Of a DNA stretch of 64,000 nucleotides, positions 37,483 through 45,528 are shown piece by piece. Position numbers and translations under genes: made by a program. Numbering within the stretch: the first letter of the stretch is position 1; every line of letters begins with the position of its first letter. Origin of the DNA: an uncultured beta proteobacterium (GTDB lineage: Bacteria; Pseudomonadota; Gammaproteobacteria; Burkholderiales; Burkholderiaceae_C); contig CAILAY010000009.1 in assembly GCA_903832285.1 (NCBI GenBank), positions 1-64,000 of the forward strand, given 5' to 3'. The notes below the pieces were generated by a model that did not search any database, was not told the DNA's origin, and saw only the letters and a program-made list of their open reading frames with translations.

Positions 37483-38346
37483 ATGAAGCAAGTGCCCATG
37501 AATCACGTCTATATCCTGACCCTTTCCTGCCCCGACCGTCTGGGTTTGGTGCATGGCGTTTCCGGTTTTCTGCTGGAACGAGGCGGCAACATCGAAGAAG
37601 CCGCCCAGTACAACGACCACGACACCGGTCTGTTTTTCATGCGCGTGCGCTTTGCCTGCGGGCAAATGAGCCACGACGCCCTTCGTTCGCAACTGCATGC
37701 CTTTGCGCAGGCGCTCGAAATGCGCTGGGCGTTGCATTCCACATCCGAGCCGATGCGCACGGTGCTCCTGGTGAGCAAGGAGGGACACTGCCTGAACGAT
37801 CTGCTGTTTCGCTGGAAGTCCAGACTGCTGCCGCTGGACATACGCGCCATCATCTCCAATCATCGCGAGTTCTATCAACTGGCAGCCAGCTACAACGTGC
37901 CGTTCCACCATATCCCGGTGAGCGCCACCAACAAGACGCAGGCCGAGGCCCGGCAGTTTGAAATCATCCAGGGCGAAGGCGCAGAGCTGGTGGTGCTGGC
38001 GCGCTACATGCAGGTGTTGAGCAACGACCTGTGTCAAAAATTGAGTGGGCGTGCGATCAACATCCATCACTCTTTCCTGCCCAGCTTCAAGGGCGCCAAA
38101 CCCTATTACCAGGCGCATGACCGTGGTGTCAAGCTCATCGGCGCTACGGCCCACTACGTCACAGCCGATCTGGACGAAGGCCCGATCATCGAGCAGGACG
38201 TGGCGCGCGTGGACCACAGCAAGACCGTGGAAGACCTGACCGCCCTGGGGCGCGACACCGAAAGTCAGGTGTTGGCGCGCGCCGTCAAGTGGCACAGCGA
38301 ACATCGCGTGCTGGTCAATGGCCACAAGACCGTCATTTTCAAGTAG
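37483..38346 (+). CDS. purU: Formyltetrahydrofolate deformylase
   Basis: 287 residues from the ATG at 37483; the ATG at 37498 (MNHVYILTLSCPDRLG) is an equally good start. An N-terminal ACT domain (about 5-85) senses amino acids in this family. The formyltransferase-fold domain has HHIPVSATNKTQAEAR, INIHHSFLPSFKGAKPY and TAHYVTADLDEGPIIEQD, with the expected Asn, His and Asp. It hydrolyses 10-formyl-THF to formate and THF, the reverse balance of fhs. Confidence 0.95.
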   Translation: MKQVPMNHVYILTLSCPDRLGLVHGVSGFLLERGGNIEEAAQYNDHDTGLFFMRVRFACGQMSHDALRSQLHAFAQALEMRWALHSTSEPMRTVLLVSKEGHCLNDLLFRWKSRLLPLDIRAIISNHREFYQLAASYNVPFHHIPVSATNKTQAEARQFEIIQGEGAELVVLARYMQVLSNDLCQKLSGRAINIHHSFLPSFKGAKPYYQAHDRGVKLIGATAHYVTADLDEGPIIEQDVARVDHSKTVEDLTALGRDTESQVLARAVKWHSEHRVLVNGHKTVIFK

Positions 38347-38411
38347 CAGAAGATGAGCGCTGCACGCATCCCTGCATCTTCTCCCGCGACCATGCCACCG
38401 AGCCCCTTCCC

Positions 38412-39011
38412 ATGATGAATTACAGCTTTCTCTCCGCCACCATTCTTCTGGTACTGATTTTGGATCCCTTCGGCAACATCCCGATTTTTGCCAACGCCCT
38501 GCGCAATGTGCCGCTGCAACGTCGTCCGCGCGTGATCCTGCGCGAAGTGCTGATTGCGTTCGTGCTGCTGCTGGCCTTCATGTTCATGGGGGAAGGTTTT
38601 CTGCGTGTCATGAATCTGAGCGAACTGGCGCTGCAACTCGCCGGCGGTGTGATCCTGTTCCTGATTGCACTGCGCATGATCTTTCCACCACCGTCAAGTG
38701 ATGTGCCCGAGGAAGTTGGTGAACCGCTGATCGTGCCGCTGGCAATCCCCGCACTCGCCGGCCCCTCTGCACTGGCAACCGTGCTGCTGTTGGTGTCGCA
38801 AGCGCCGCAGCGCCGCCTGGAATGGATTGGCGCCCTGAGCGTCACAATGCTGGTCTGCGCCGTGGTTCTCGTGCTGGCCGAGCGCATTCAGCGCCTGTTG
38901 GGCGATCGCTTTGTGACTGCCGTCGAGCGCCTCATGGGCTTGATCCTGGTGGCGGTCTCGGTCGAGATGCTGCTGCGCGGTTTCAAAGACTACGCCCTGC
39001 AACTGCGCTGA
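38412..39011 (+). CDS. MarC-family inner membrane protein
   Basis: 199 residues with six predicted transmembrane helices. The N-terminus with LILDPFGNIPIF near residue 15 and the segment IVPLAIPALAGPSALATVLL near 110 are the MarC/NAAT hallmarks. The physiological role of MarC proteins is unclear; some were proposed as amino-acid transporters. Two ATG codons lie side by side at 38412 and 38415. Confidence 0.9.
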   Translation: MMNYSFLSATILLVLILDPFGNIPIFANALRNVPLQRRPRVILREVLIAFVLLLAFMFMGEGFLRVMNLSELALQLAGGVILFLIALRMIFPPPSSDVPEEVGEPLIVPLAIPALAGPSALATVLLLVSQAPQRRLEWIGALSVTMLVCAVVLVLAERIQRLLGDRFVTAVERLMGLILVAVSVEMLLRGFKDYALQLR

Positions 39012-39043
39012 ATATTTCCACTTAACTGCCTGTCGAATCTCCC

Positions 39044-39949
39044 ATGCAAACAACTCAATTTTCCTCTGCGGCCCAATTGCCCATGACGCCCTGTTACCTC
39101 AACGGCGAATACACGGCGCTGCGCGATGCCAGGATCAGCGTCATGGACCGCGGTTTCATCTTCGGCGACGGTGTGTACGAAGTGGTGCCGGTGTACGCGG
39201 GCAAGTTGTTCCGCTTTGCGCAGCACATGGCGCGCCTCGACCGCTCTCTGGGCGAGTTGCGCATGAACAACCCCCTGGCGCACGAACAGTGGCGCGAAAT
39301 CGCTCTGCAGCTGATCTCCCGCTATGCGCAAAGCCTGGCCGTCCAACCCGGCCAAACCGACCAGCTGGTCTACATCCAGGTGACGCGCGGCGTGGCGATG
39401 CGCGACCACGTCATGCCCAAGGACATCGCGCCCACGGTGTTCGTGATGACCAGCACCATGAAGCCGCCCACGCCCGAGCAGCGGGACAAAGGTGTGGCCT
39501 GCGTCACGGCCGACGACTTTCGTTGGGAAAAGGCGCACATCAAAGCCACCAGTCTGTTGGGGGCGGTGTTTTCGCGCCAACTCAGTTTTGACGCGGATGC
39601 CGTGGAAACCGTGATGTTTCGCCACGGTTTCCTGAGCGAGGCCGCCGCCAGCAACGTCTGGGTTGTGAAGGGCGGAAAACTGCTTGGAACGCCGAAGGAC
39701 AACCTCGTTCTTGAAGGCATTCGCTATGGTTTGATGGAAGAAATCTGCCGTACTACGGGCATTCCCTTCGAGTTGCGGCGCATCAGTCTTGCGGAGGTGC
39801 TGGACGCAGACGAACTGCTGCTGACTTCCGCCACCAAGGAAGTGCTGGCCGTGACGACGCTCGATGGAAAACCGGTGGGCTCCGGACGCCCGGGGCCGGT
39901 GTGCGCCAGACTGCTGGCGGGCTATCAGATGGCCAAAGCCCAGGCCTGA
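39044..39949 (+). CDS. dat: D-amino-acid aminotransferase (class IV PLP)
   Basis: 301 residues. The class-IV aminotransferase fold shows VMDRGFIFGDGVYEVVPVY near residue 32, the PLP Lys in WEKAHIKATSLLGAVF near 160, and SEAAASNVWVVKGGKL near 200. The N-terminal motif and location before ybeD-lipB-lipA match genes annotated as dat in Burkholderiales. D-alanine and D-glutamate exchange is likely; branched-chain activity cannot be excluded. Confidence 0.87.
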   Translation: MQTTQFSSAAQLPMTPCYLNGEYTALRDARISVMDRGFIFGDGVYEVVPVYAGKLFRFAQHMARLDRSLGELRMNNPLAHEQWREIALQLISRYAQSLAVQPGQTDQLVYIQVTRGVAMRDHVMPKDIAPTVFVMTSTMKPPTPEQRDKGVACVTADDFRWEKAHIKATSLLGAVFSRQLSFDADAVETVMFRHGFLSEAAASNVWVVKGGKLLGTPKDNLVLEGIRYGLMEEICRTTGIPFELRRISLAEVLDADELLLTSATKEVLAVTTLDGKPVGSGRPGPVCARLLAGYQMAKAQA

Positions 39950-39977
39950 TCCCCGGATTGCTTTTGCGAAACCCGCC

Positions 39978-40268
39978 ATGACGAATAGCCGCACTGAAAA
40001 CTCTCCCCGCCAGGATTCCCTGATCGAATACCCCTCGCAGTTCCCGATCAAGGTCATGGGACTGAAGGTGGAAGGTCTGGTGGACGCGATCACGCACATT
40101 GCGCATCAGTTCGATCCGGTGTTTGACGCCACTACGATCGAGCTGCGCGAGAGCAAGGGTGGGAAGTATCTGGGCGTCACCATCACCATCACCGCCACCA
40201 GCCGCGAACAACTCGACGAGCTCTACCGAACGCTGTCCACGCACCCGATGGTGAAGGTCGTTTTGTAG
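39978..40268 (+). CDS. ybeD: YbeD/DUF493-family protein
   Basis: 96 residues from the ATG at 39978. The segment IEYPSQFPIKVMGLKVEGL and the end LYRTLSTHPMVKVVL are typical. The fold is ACT-like, and YbeD is thought to be regulatory. It sits immediately before lipB, as in E. coli and many betaproteobacteria, and is likely co-transcribed with dat, lipB and lipA. Confidence 0.92.
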   Translation: MTNSRTENSPRQDSLIEYPSQFPIKVMGLKVEGLVDAITHIAHQFDPVFDATTIELRESKGGKYLGVTITITATSREQLDELYRTLSTHPMVKVVL

Positions 40269-40274
40269 CCGGCC

Positions 40275-41000
40275 ATGCCGATCGCGCTGCATCTTCTCGG
40301 TCGGGTGGACTACTCGCCCATCGTCACCGCGATGCAGGAATTCACGGCTACGCGCCTGCCCGAAGCGCCGGACCAGCTTTGGATCTGTGAACATCCACCG
40401 GTGTTCACGCAAGGGCTGGCGGGCAAGGCGGCCCACCTGCTGATGCCGGGCGACATCCCCGTGGTGCAAACCAACCGTGGGGGCCAGGTGACCTACCACG
40501 GACCGGGCCAGATCGTCGCCTATCCGCTGATCGACATGCAGCGCGCGGGTTACTACGTGAAGGAATTTGTCTATCGACTGGAGGAGTCGGTCATCAAAAC
40601 CTTGGCTTGCTTCAACGTCACCGGACACCGTGTCGCCGGCGCCCCTGGCATCTACGTGCGCCTGGACGACCCTGGATCACATGCGCTGCTGCCGCAGCGA
40701 CCGATGAAGGAAAATTCGGGGTCAGAGCCGTTCCGCTGCGCGGCCGGATCCGACCCCAATATTCCGGACTTCACCGGCCTGGGCAAGATCGCCGCATTGG
40801 GCATCAAGGTCAGCCGGCACTGCACTTATCACGGCCTGGCGTTGAACGTGGCCATGGACCTGGAACCCTATGCGCGCATCAACCCCTGCGGCTATGCGGG
40901 TTTGCGCTCGGTTGACCTTTCTACAATCGGTGTCTCCGTCAGTTGGCAGGAAGCCGCTGAGCTGCTCGGCCAAAAGCTTCTTATTTACCTGGCGCCATGA
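40275..41000 (+). CDS. lipB: Octanoyl-ACP:protein octanoyltransferase, with REP-like insert
   Basis: 241 residues. It moves octanoate from ACP to lipoyl domains. Visible sites are [20 protein letters not shown] near residue 75, the acyl-binding [12 protein letters not shown] near 170 and the catalytic Cys in [12 protein letters not shown] near 182. Between [15 protein letters not shown] and [10 protein letters not shown] lie residues about 146-163 ([18 protein letters not shown]), encoded by a REP-like palindrome. It keeps the frame and falls in a loop that varies in length, so the enzyme is probably active. The stop overlaps the lipA start (ATGA). Confidence 0.94.
   Translation: MPIALHLLGRVDYSPIVTAMQEFTATRLPEAPDQLWICEHPPVFTQGLAGKAAHLLMPGDIPVVQTNRGGQVTYHGPGQIVAYPLIDMQRAGYYVKEFVYRLEESVIKTLACFNVTGHRVAGAPGIYVRLDDPGSHALLPQRPMKENSGSEPFRCAAGSDPNIPDFTGLGKIAALGIKVSRHCTYHGLALNVAMDLEPYARINPCGYAGLRSVDLSTIGVSVSWQEAAELLGQKLLIYLAP
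40712..40763. repeat. REP-like imperfect palindrome inside lipB
   Basis: The arms AATTCGGGGTCAGAGCCG and, on the other strand, AATATTGGGGTCGGATCCGG match at most positions around a short GC-rich centre. GGGGTCAGAG...GACCCC cores of this kind are dispersed in many betaproteobacterial genomes, usually between genes. Confidence 0.65.
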
Positions 41001-41995
41001 AACCATCCGAAACCAACACCGTACGCGTTGCGCAAACTGTCGCCAACTACGACGCCTCCGCCAAGCAAAAGGCAGCCGCGAAACTGTCACGCATTCCGAT
41101 CAAGGTTCAGGCCGGCGAAGTGCTGCGCAAGCCGGACTGGATTCGCGTCAAGGCCGGTTCGCCCAGCACGCGCTTTTACGAAATCAAGGACGTTCTGCGA
41201 CAAAACAAGCTGGTGACGGTGTGCGAGGAGGCCTCGTGCCCCAACATCGGAGAGTGCTTCGGCAAAGGCACGGCGACCTTCATGATCATGGGCGACAAAT
41301 GCACGCGGCGTTGCCCGTTTTGCGACGTGGGCCATGGCCGCCCCGATCCGCTGGACGCCAGCGAGCCCGAGAATCTGGCCAAGACCATTGCTGCCCTCAA
41401 GCTGAAGTACGTGGTCATCACCAGCGTGGACCGCGACGATCTGCGTGACGGTGGCTCACAGCACTTTGTCGATTGCATCCAGCGCATTCGCCAACTTTCA
41501 CCGTCGACGCAGATTGAAATCCTGGTGCCCGATTTCCGCGGTCGTGACGAGCGCGCGCTGGAAATCCTGAAGACCGCGCCGCCGGACGTCATGAACCACA
41601 ACCTGGAGACCGCGCCGCGCCTGTACAAAGAGGCGCGCCCAGGGTCCGACTACGCCTTCAGCCTGAACCTGCTGAAGAAGTTCAAGGTGCTCTTCCCCGA
41701 CATTCCGACCAAGAGCGGCCTCATGGTCGGGCTGGGCGAGACCGACGACGAGATCCTGCAGGTGATGGCCGACATGCGTGAGCACGGTATCGACATGCTC
41801 ACCATCGGCCAGTATCTCGCCCCATCGACCTCGCACCTCACGGTGAAGCGCTACGTGCATCCCGACATCTTCAAGATGTTCGAGACCCGTGCCTACGAAA
41901 TGGGTTTCAAGCACGCCGCGGTCGGCGCCATGGTGCGCTCAAGCTACCACGCAGACCAGCAGGCCGGTCACGCGCTGGCAAAGCAACCTGCCTGA
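40997..41995 (+). CDS. lipA: Lipoyl synthase
   Basis: 332 residues, a radical-SAM enzyme that inserts two sulphurs into octanoyl groups. The auxiliary cluster motif is [12 protein letters not shown] near residue 76 and the radical-SAM motif [13 protein letters not shown] near 102. The C-terminal [11 protein letters not shown] holds the conserved Ser that ligates the auxiliary cluster. The N-terminal extension is typical of betaproteobacteria. It is coupled to lipB. Confidence 0.97.
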   Translation: MKPSETNTVRVAQTVANYDASAKQKAAAKLSRIPIKVQAGEVLRKPDWIRVKAGSPSTRFYEIKDVLRQNKLVTVCEEASCPNIGECFGKGTATFMIMGDKCTRRCPFCDVGHGRPDPLDASEPENLAKTIAALKLKYVVITSVDRDDLRDGGSQHFVDCIQRIRQLSPSTQIEILVPDFRGRDERALEILKTAPPDVMNHNLETAPRLYKEARPGSDYAFSLNLLKKFKVLFPDIPTKSGLMVGLGETDDEILQVMADMREHGIDMLTIGQYLAPSTSHLTVKRYVHPDIFKMFETRAYEMGFKHAAVGAMVRSSYHADQQAGHALAKQPA

Positions 41996-42030
41996 TCGAA
42001 CGACCAGCAGCGCTCAAGGCGGAGGCACGA

Positions 42031-45000
42031 ATGCATTTCTCGGAGCGTCTGGACGCCGGCCTGTGGTTCGACCCAAGATCGTTGCTGCAACTCAGCGACG
42101 ACGCCACCTACCGGCGCGGCATGGCGCTGTACATAGATCAAAAAGTGCTGAGCCTGGAGATCGAACCCATGGGCGATCACTGGCTTTTGTTGGGCGACGT
42201 GCAGGGCGGGCACCGCATTCCTTACGAGCTGTCGATCGAGATTGCAATCCTGCCCGATGGCCGCATCGACTATTGGGACAGCGACTGCACCTGTCCCATG
42301 GAGACCCAGTGCAAGCACGGCGTGGCGGTGATGCTCAAGGCCGCTTATCAAGGGCGGCAGATTCTTGGCTCGCAAGCTTTGCTCACACCCGTCGCACCTC
42401 GCAGCCCGGAGCAGATCGAAGCCGAGCATCAGGCCGCTCTGGAACGTGCGCAGCAGCGGGCCCGAATTGAAGCCGAGGCGCAGATGATGCAATGGCTGGG
42501 TCAGATGGATAAAGCCAGTAGCGGTGTGGCCCCGGGCAGTGTCCTTGGCAACAACCGGCCCGAGCAATTTCTCTATCTGTTGAGCGTGCTCGGAGCGCAG
42601 GTGCACAGGCCGGTGCTGCATCTTGCGGCAGTCGTGTCCTACCCCAAGCTCAGCGGCGGCTGGGCCAAACCCAAGCTCTTGAAGACGCCGCCCTATTCCG
42701 GTCAGGCGATCTTTGAGCGTGCCACCGACGCCGACCGGGAGGTGCTGCAGCTCATCCGCGCCATGCCCGACCATCACAGTTACCGCTACAGCACACAGTT
42801 CAGCGCCAGCGTTGCGATTGAGGGGCAGGTCGGTTTGATCGCGCTGCAGCAGGCGGCCAGCACCGGTCGGTTGTTTGTCAACGACGGCCACGGGGGTCCC
42901 GGAATCAACGTGCGTTGGGGTGAAACGCAGTCGCTGCAATGGGAGTGGCAGGAGGTCACAACCATCCCTGGCCTGGAGCCCGGTTGGGCCTTGCGTGCCA
43001 AGCTGAGGCAGGGCAAGGCCACGCTCTGTCTGAACCATCCACCGCTGTATCTGGACATCGCTCAGGGCATCTGCGGCCAGGTGCAGGCCGAAGGCGTGCC
43101 CGCGGCACAACTCGATGCCCTGCTCAAGGCTCCGGCACTGGCGCCTTCGGCACTGAAGAAGCACCAGCTGGAACTGATGCAGCGTCTGGGCTCGGTACCC
43201 ATGCCTCCCGTGCTGGAAACGCTCACCAAGCTGGAAGGCATCACGCCAAAGGCTTGTTTGCATCTGTCCCCCACGCCCGCACAGGACGTGCCATACCGGG
43301 GCCTGATGCTGGCGCAACTGAGGTTTGATTACGCGGGCCACCGTGGTTGGTGGGTGGGCCAGGGCGCCAGCGTGCTGATCGATTCGCCTCAGGGTCGGCT
43401 GCTGTTGCAACGTGATCCCGAGGCCGAGCTCGACGCCATCACCCGGCTGTTTGATTTTGGCCTGGTGTCAACCGACCAGGGTCTGTTTGGCATCCCGGGA
43501 GACAAGGCGCAACAGAGCTGGCTGCACTGGGCCGACAACAACTTTTCAGTGCTGCGCGAAGCGGGTTTTGAGCTCACGCTGGATGACTCGCTCCAGGGCT
43601 GGATCGCGCACGCCGACACGCTGCAGGTGGACCTGCAAGCGCGGGGCGAGGACGAAGCCACGTCGCCCTGGTTTGATTTGTCGCTGGGCATGGAGATCAA
43701 CGGCGAGCGCCACAACATCCTGCCCTGGTTGCCGGAGCTGATTGCGCAGGCGGCGCACAGTCCGCGGAGTCCCGACACCGGCCTGCCCGAGCTCGCGCCC
43801 TTCGTCTATCTGCGCGACGCTAAGGGCGCAGGCTTCATCCGCTTGCCCACGGACGCGCTCAAACCCTGGATGGCGGCGCTGCTGGAACTGGTGGGCGAAC
43901 GGGAACACAGCTTTGCCGGCGATTCTCTCAAGCTTTCGCGCCTGGACGCCCTGCGCGCCACCGCTTCGCTGGGCGAGGGCGCCGTCTGGCAAGGTGCACA
44001 GGCGCTGCAGGACGTCGTGCGCCAACTCAGCGGCCAGGCCGAACTGCCCGAGGTGGCGGTTCCGGGCAGCGTGCAGGCCAGCCTGCGCCCCTACCAGCAG
44101 TTGGGATTGAACTGGTTGCAGTTCCTGCGCGCCTCGGGCCTGGACGGCATCCTCGCCGACGACATGGGCCTGGGCAAGACACTGCAGACGCTGGCCCATA
44201 TCCAGGTGGAAAAGGACGCGGGTCGCTTGACGCAGCCAGCGCTTGTCATTGCCCCGGTGAGCCTGATGGGCAACTGGCAGCGCGAGGCGGCGCGCTTTTG
44301 TCCGCAGTTGCGCAGCTTGGTGTTGCACGGAAAGGACCGGCACGACGTGGCCGACACCATGCACGAGCACGACCTCGTGATCGCACCCTATTCTCTGTTG
44401 CAGCGCGACCGGGAGCGCTGGCTGCAGGCGAGCTGGCATCTGGTGGTGCTGGACGAAGCACAGAACATCAAGAACGCCAGCACGCACGCGGCACAGGTGG
44501 TGGGCCAGTTGCAAACGCGCCATCGTTTGTGCCTGTCGGGCACGCCCATGGAAAACCATCTGGGCGAACTCTGGAGCCTGTTTCATTTCTTGATGCCGGG
44601 TTTTCTGGGCAGCCAGGCGCGCTTCAAGCAGCTGTTTCGCAACCCCATCGAAAAGCACGGCGACCCCGAGCGACTGACGCAACTGCGCGCCCGCATCACG
44701 CCCTTCATGTTGCGCCGGACCAAGGCCCTGGTGGCGTCGGAGTTGCCGCCCAAGATCGAAACCGTGATGCGCGTCGAGCTTTCCGGCAAGCAGGCCGACC
44801 TGTACGAAACCATACGCCTGGGGATGGAAAAAACCGTGCGCGAAGCGCTCAACTCCAAGGGCCTTGCGAAGTCGCAGATCACCATCCTGGACGCGCTGCT
44901 CAAGCTGCGCCAGGTGTGCTGCGACCCGCAACTTGTGCCGCTGGCGGCGGCGAAGAAAGTCAAGACGTCGGCCAAGCTGGAGCAACTGATGGAACTACTG

Positions 45001-45489
45001 CCGGAGATGCTGGCCGAGGGGCGGCGCATCCTGCTGTTCTCGCAGTTCACCAGCATGCTCACGCTGATCGAGGCCGAGCTGACAAAGCGCAACCTCACCT
45101 GGGTCAAGCTCACCGGCCAAAGCCAGAAGCGCGACGCGCTGATCGAGCGCTTCACCAGCGGCGAAGTGCCGCTGTTTCTCATCAGCCTCAAGGCCGGTGG
45201 CGTGGGCCTGAATCTGCCGCAGGCCGACACCGTGATCCACTACGACCCCTGGTGGAACCCGGCCGTGGAGACGCAGGCCACGGACCGCGCGCACCGCATC
45301 GGTCAGACACAAAGTGTGTGGGTGGTCAAGCTGGTGGCGCAGGGCACGATCGAGGAGCGCATCCTGGCGCTGCAGGAACGCAAGGCCGCTTTGGCCAACA
45401 GCATGTACAGTGGCGCCGCTGCGCGCAAACAGCCGCTTTTCACCGAGAGCGATCTGGCCGAATTGCTCAAGCCGCTGTCATCTTTGTAA
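42031..45489 (+). CDS. SWIM zinc-finger SNF2-family helicase
   Basis: 1,152 residues. GGAGG lies about 8 nt before the ATG. The N-terminal SWIM zinc finger is DCTCPMETQCKHGVAVML near residue 90 (CxCx6CxH pattern). A long middle region follows, then the SNF2 ATPase: motif I DDMGLGKTLQT near 710, motif II VLDEAQNIKNA near 807 (DEAQ box), LSGTPMENHLGELWS near 830, and helicase C-terminal motifs SLKAGGVGLNLPQADTVIHY and ATDRAHRIGQTQ near 1085. Family members remodel or translocate on DNA and are linked to repair or transcription. The DEAQ form and SWIM fusion are common in bacteria; the precise role is unknown. Confidence 0.93.
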   Translation: MHFSERLDAGLWFDPRSLLQLSDDATYRRGMALYIDQKVLSLEIEPMGDHWLLLGDVQGGHRIPYELSIEIAILPDGRIDYWDSDCTCPMETQCKHGVAVMLKAAYQGRQILGSQALLTPVAPRSPEQIEAEHQAALERAQQRARIEAEAQMMQWLGQMDKASSGVAPGSVLGNNRPEQFLYLLSVLGAQVHRPVLHLAAVVSYPKLSGGWAKPKLLKTPPYSGQAIFERATDADREVLQLIRAMPDHHSYRYSTQFSASVAIEGQVGLIALQQAASTGRLFVNDGHGGPGINVRWGETQSLQWEWQEVTTIPGLEPGWALRAKLRQGKATLCLNHPPLYLDIAQGICGQVQAEGVPAAQLDALLKAPALAPSALKKHQLELMQRLGSVPMPPVLETLTKLEGITPKACLHLSPTPAQDVPYRGLMLAQLRFDYAGHRGWWVGQGASVLIDSPQGRLLLQRDPEAELDAITRLFDFGLVSTDQGLFGIPGDKAQQSWLHWADNNFSVLREAGFELTLDDSLQGWIAHADTLQVDLQARGEDEATSPWFDLSLGMEINGERHNILPWLPELIAQAAHSPRSPDTGLPELAPFVYLRDAKGAGFIRLPTDALKPWMAALLELVGEREHSFAGDSLKLSRLDALRATASLGEGAVWQGAQALQDVVRQLSGQAELPEVAVPGSVQASLRPYQQLGLNWLQFLRASGLDGILADDMGLGKTLQTLAHIQVEKDAGRLTQPALVIAPVSLMGNWQREAARFCPQLRSLVLHGKDRHDVADTMHEHDLVIAPYSLLQRDRERWLQASWHLVVLDEAQNIKNASTHAAQVVGQLQTRHRLCLSGTPMENHLGELWSLFHFLMPGFLGSQARFKQLFRNPIEKHGDPERLTQLRARITPFMLRRTKALVASELPPKIETVMRVELSGKQADLYETIRLGMEKTVREALNSKGLAKSQITILDALLKLRQVCCDPQLVPLAAAKKVKTSAKLEQLMELLPEMLAEGRRILLFSQFTSMLTLIEAELTKRNLTWVKLTGQSQKRDALIERFTSGEVPLFLISLKAGGVGLNLPQADTVIHYDPWWNPAVETQATDRAHRIGQTQSVWVVKLVAQGTIEERILALQERKAALANSMYSGAAARKQPLFTESDLAELLKPLSSL

Positions 45490-45528
45490 AGACCTCACCC
45501 ACGACCTAAAGCGAGCCCTCACCACGCC

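Noticed and set aside
41968-44985. Two long minus-strand frames over the SNF2 gene
   Set aside because: The plus-strand protein has a full set of SWIM and helicase motifs; the reverse frames resemble no family.
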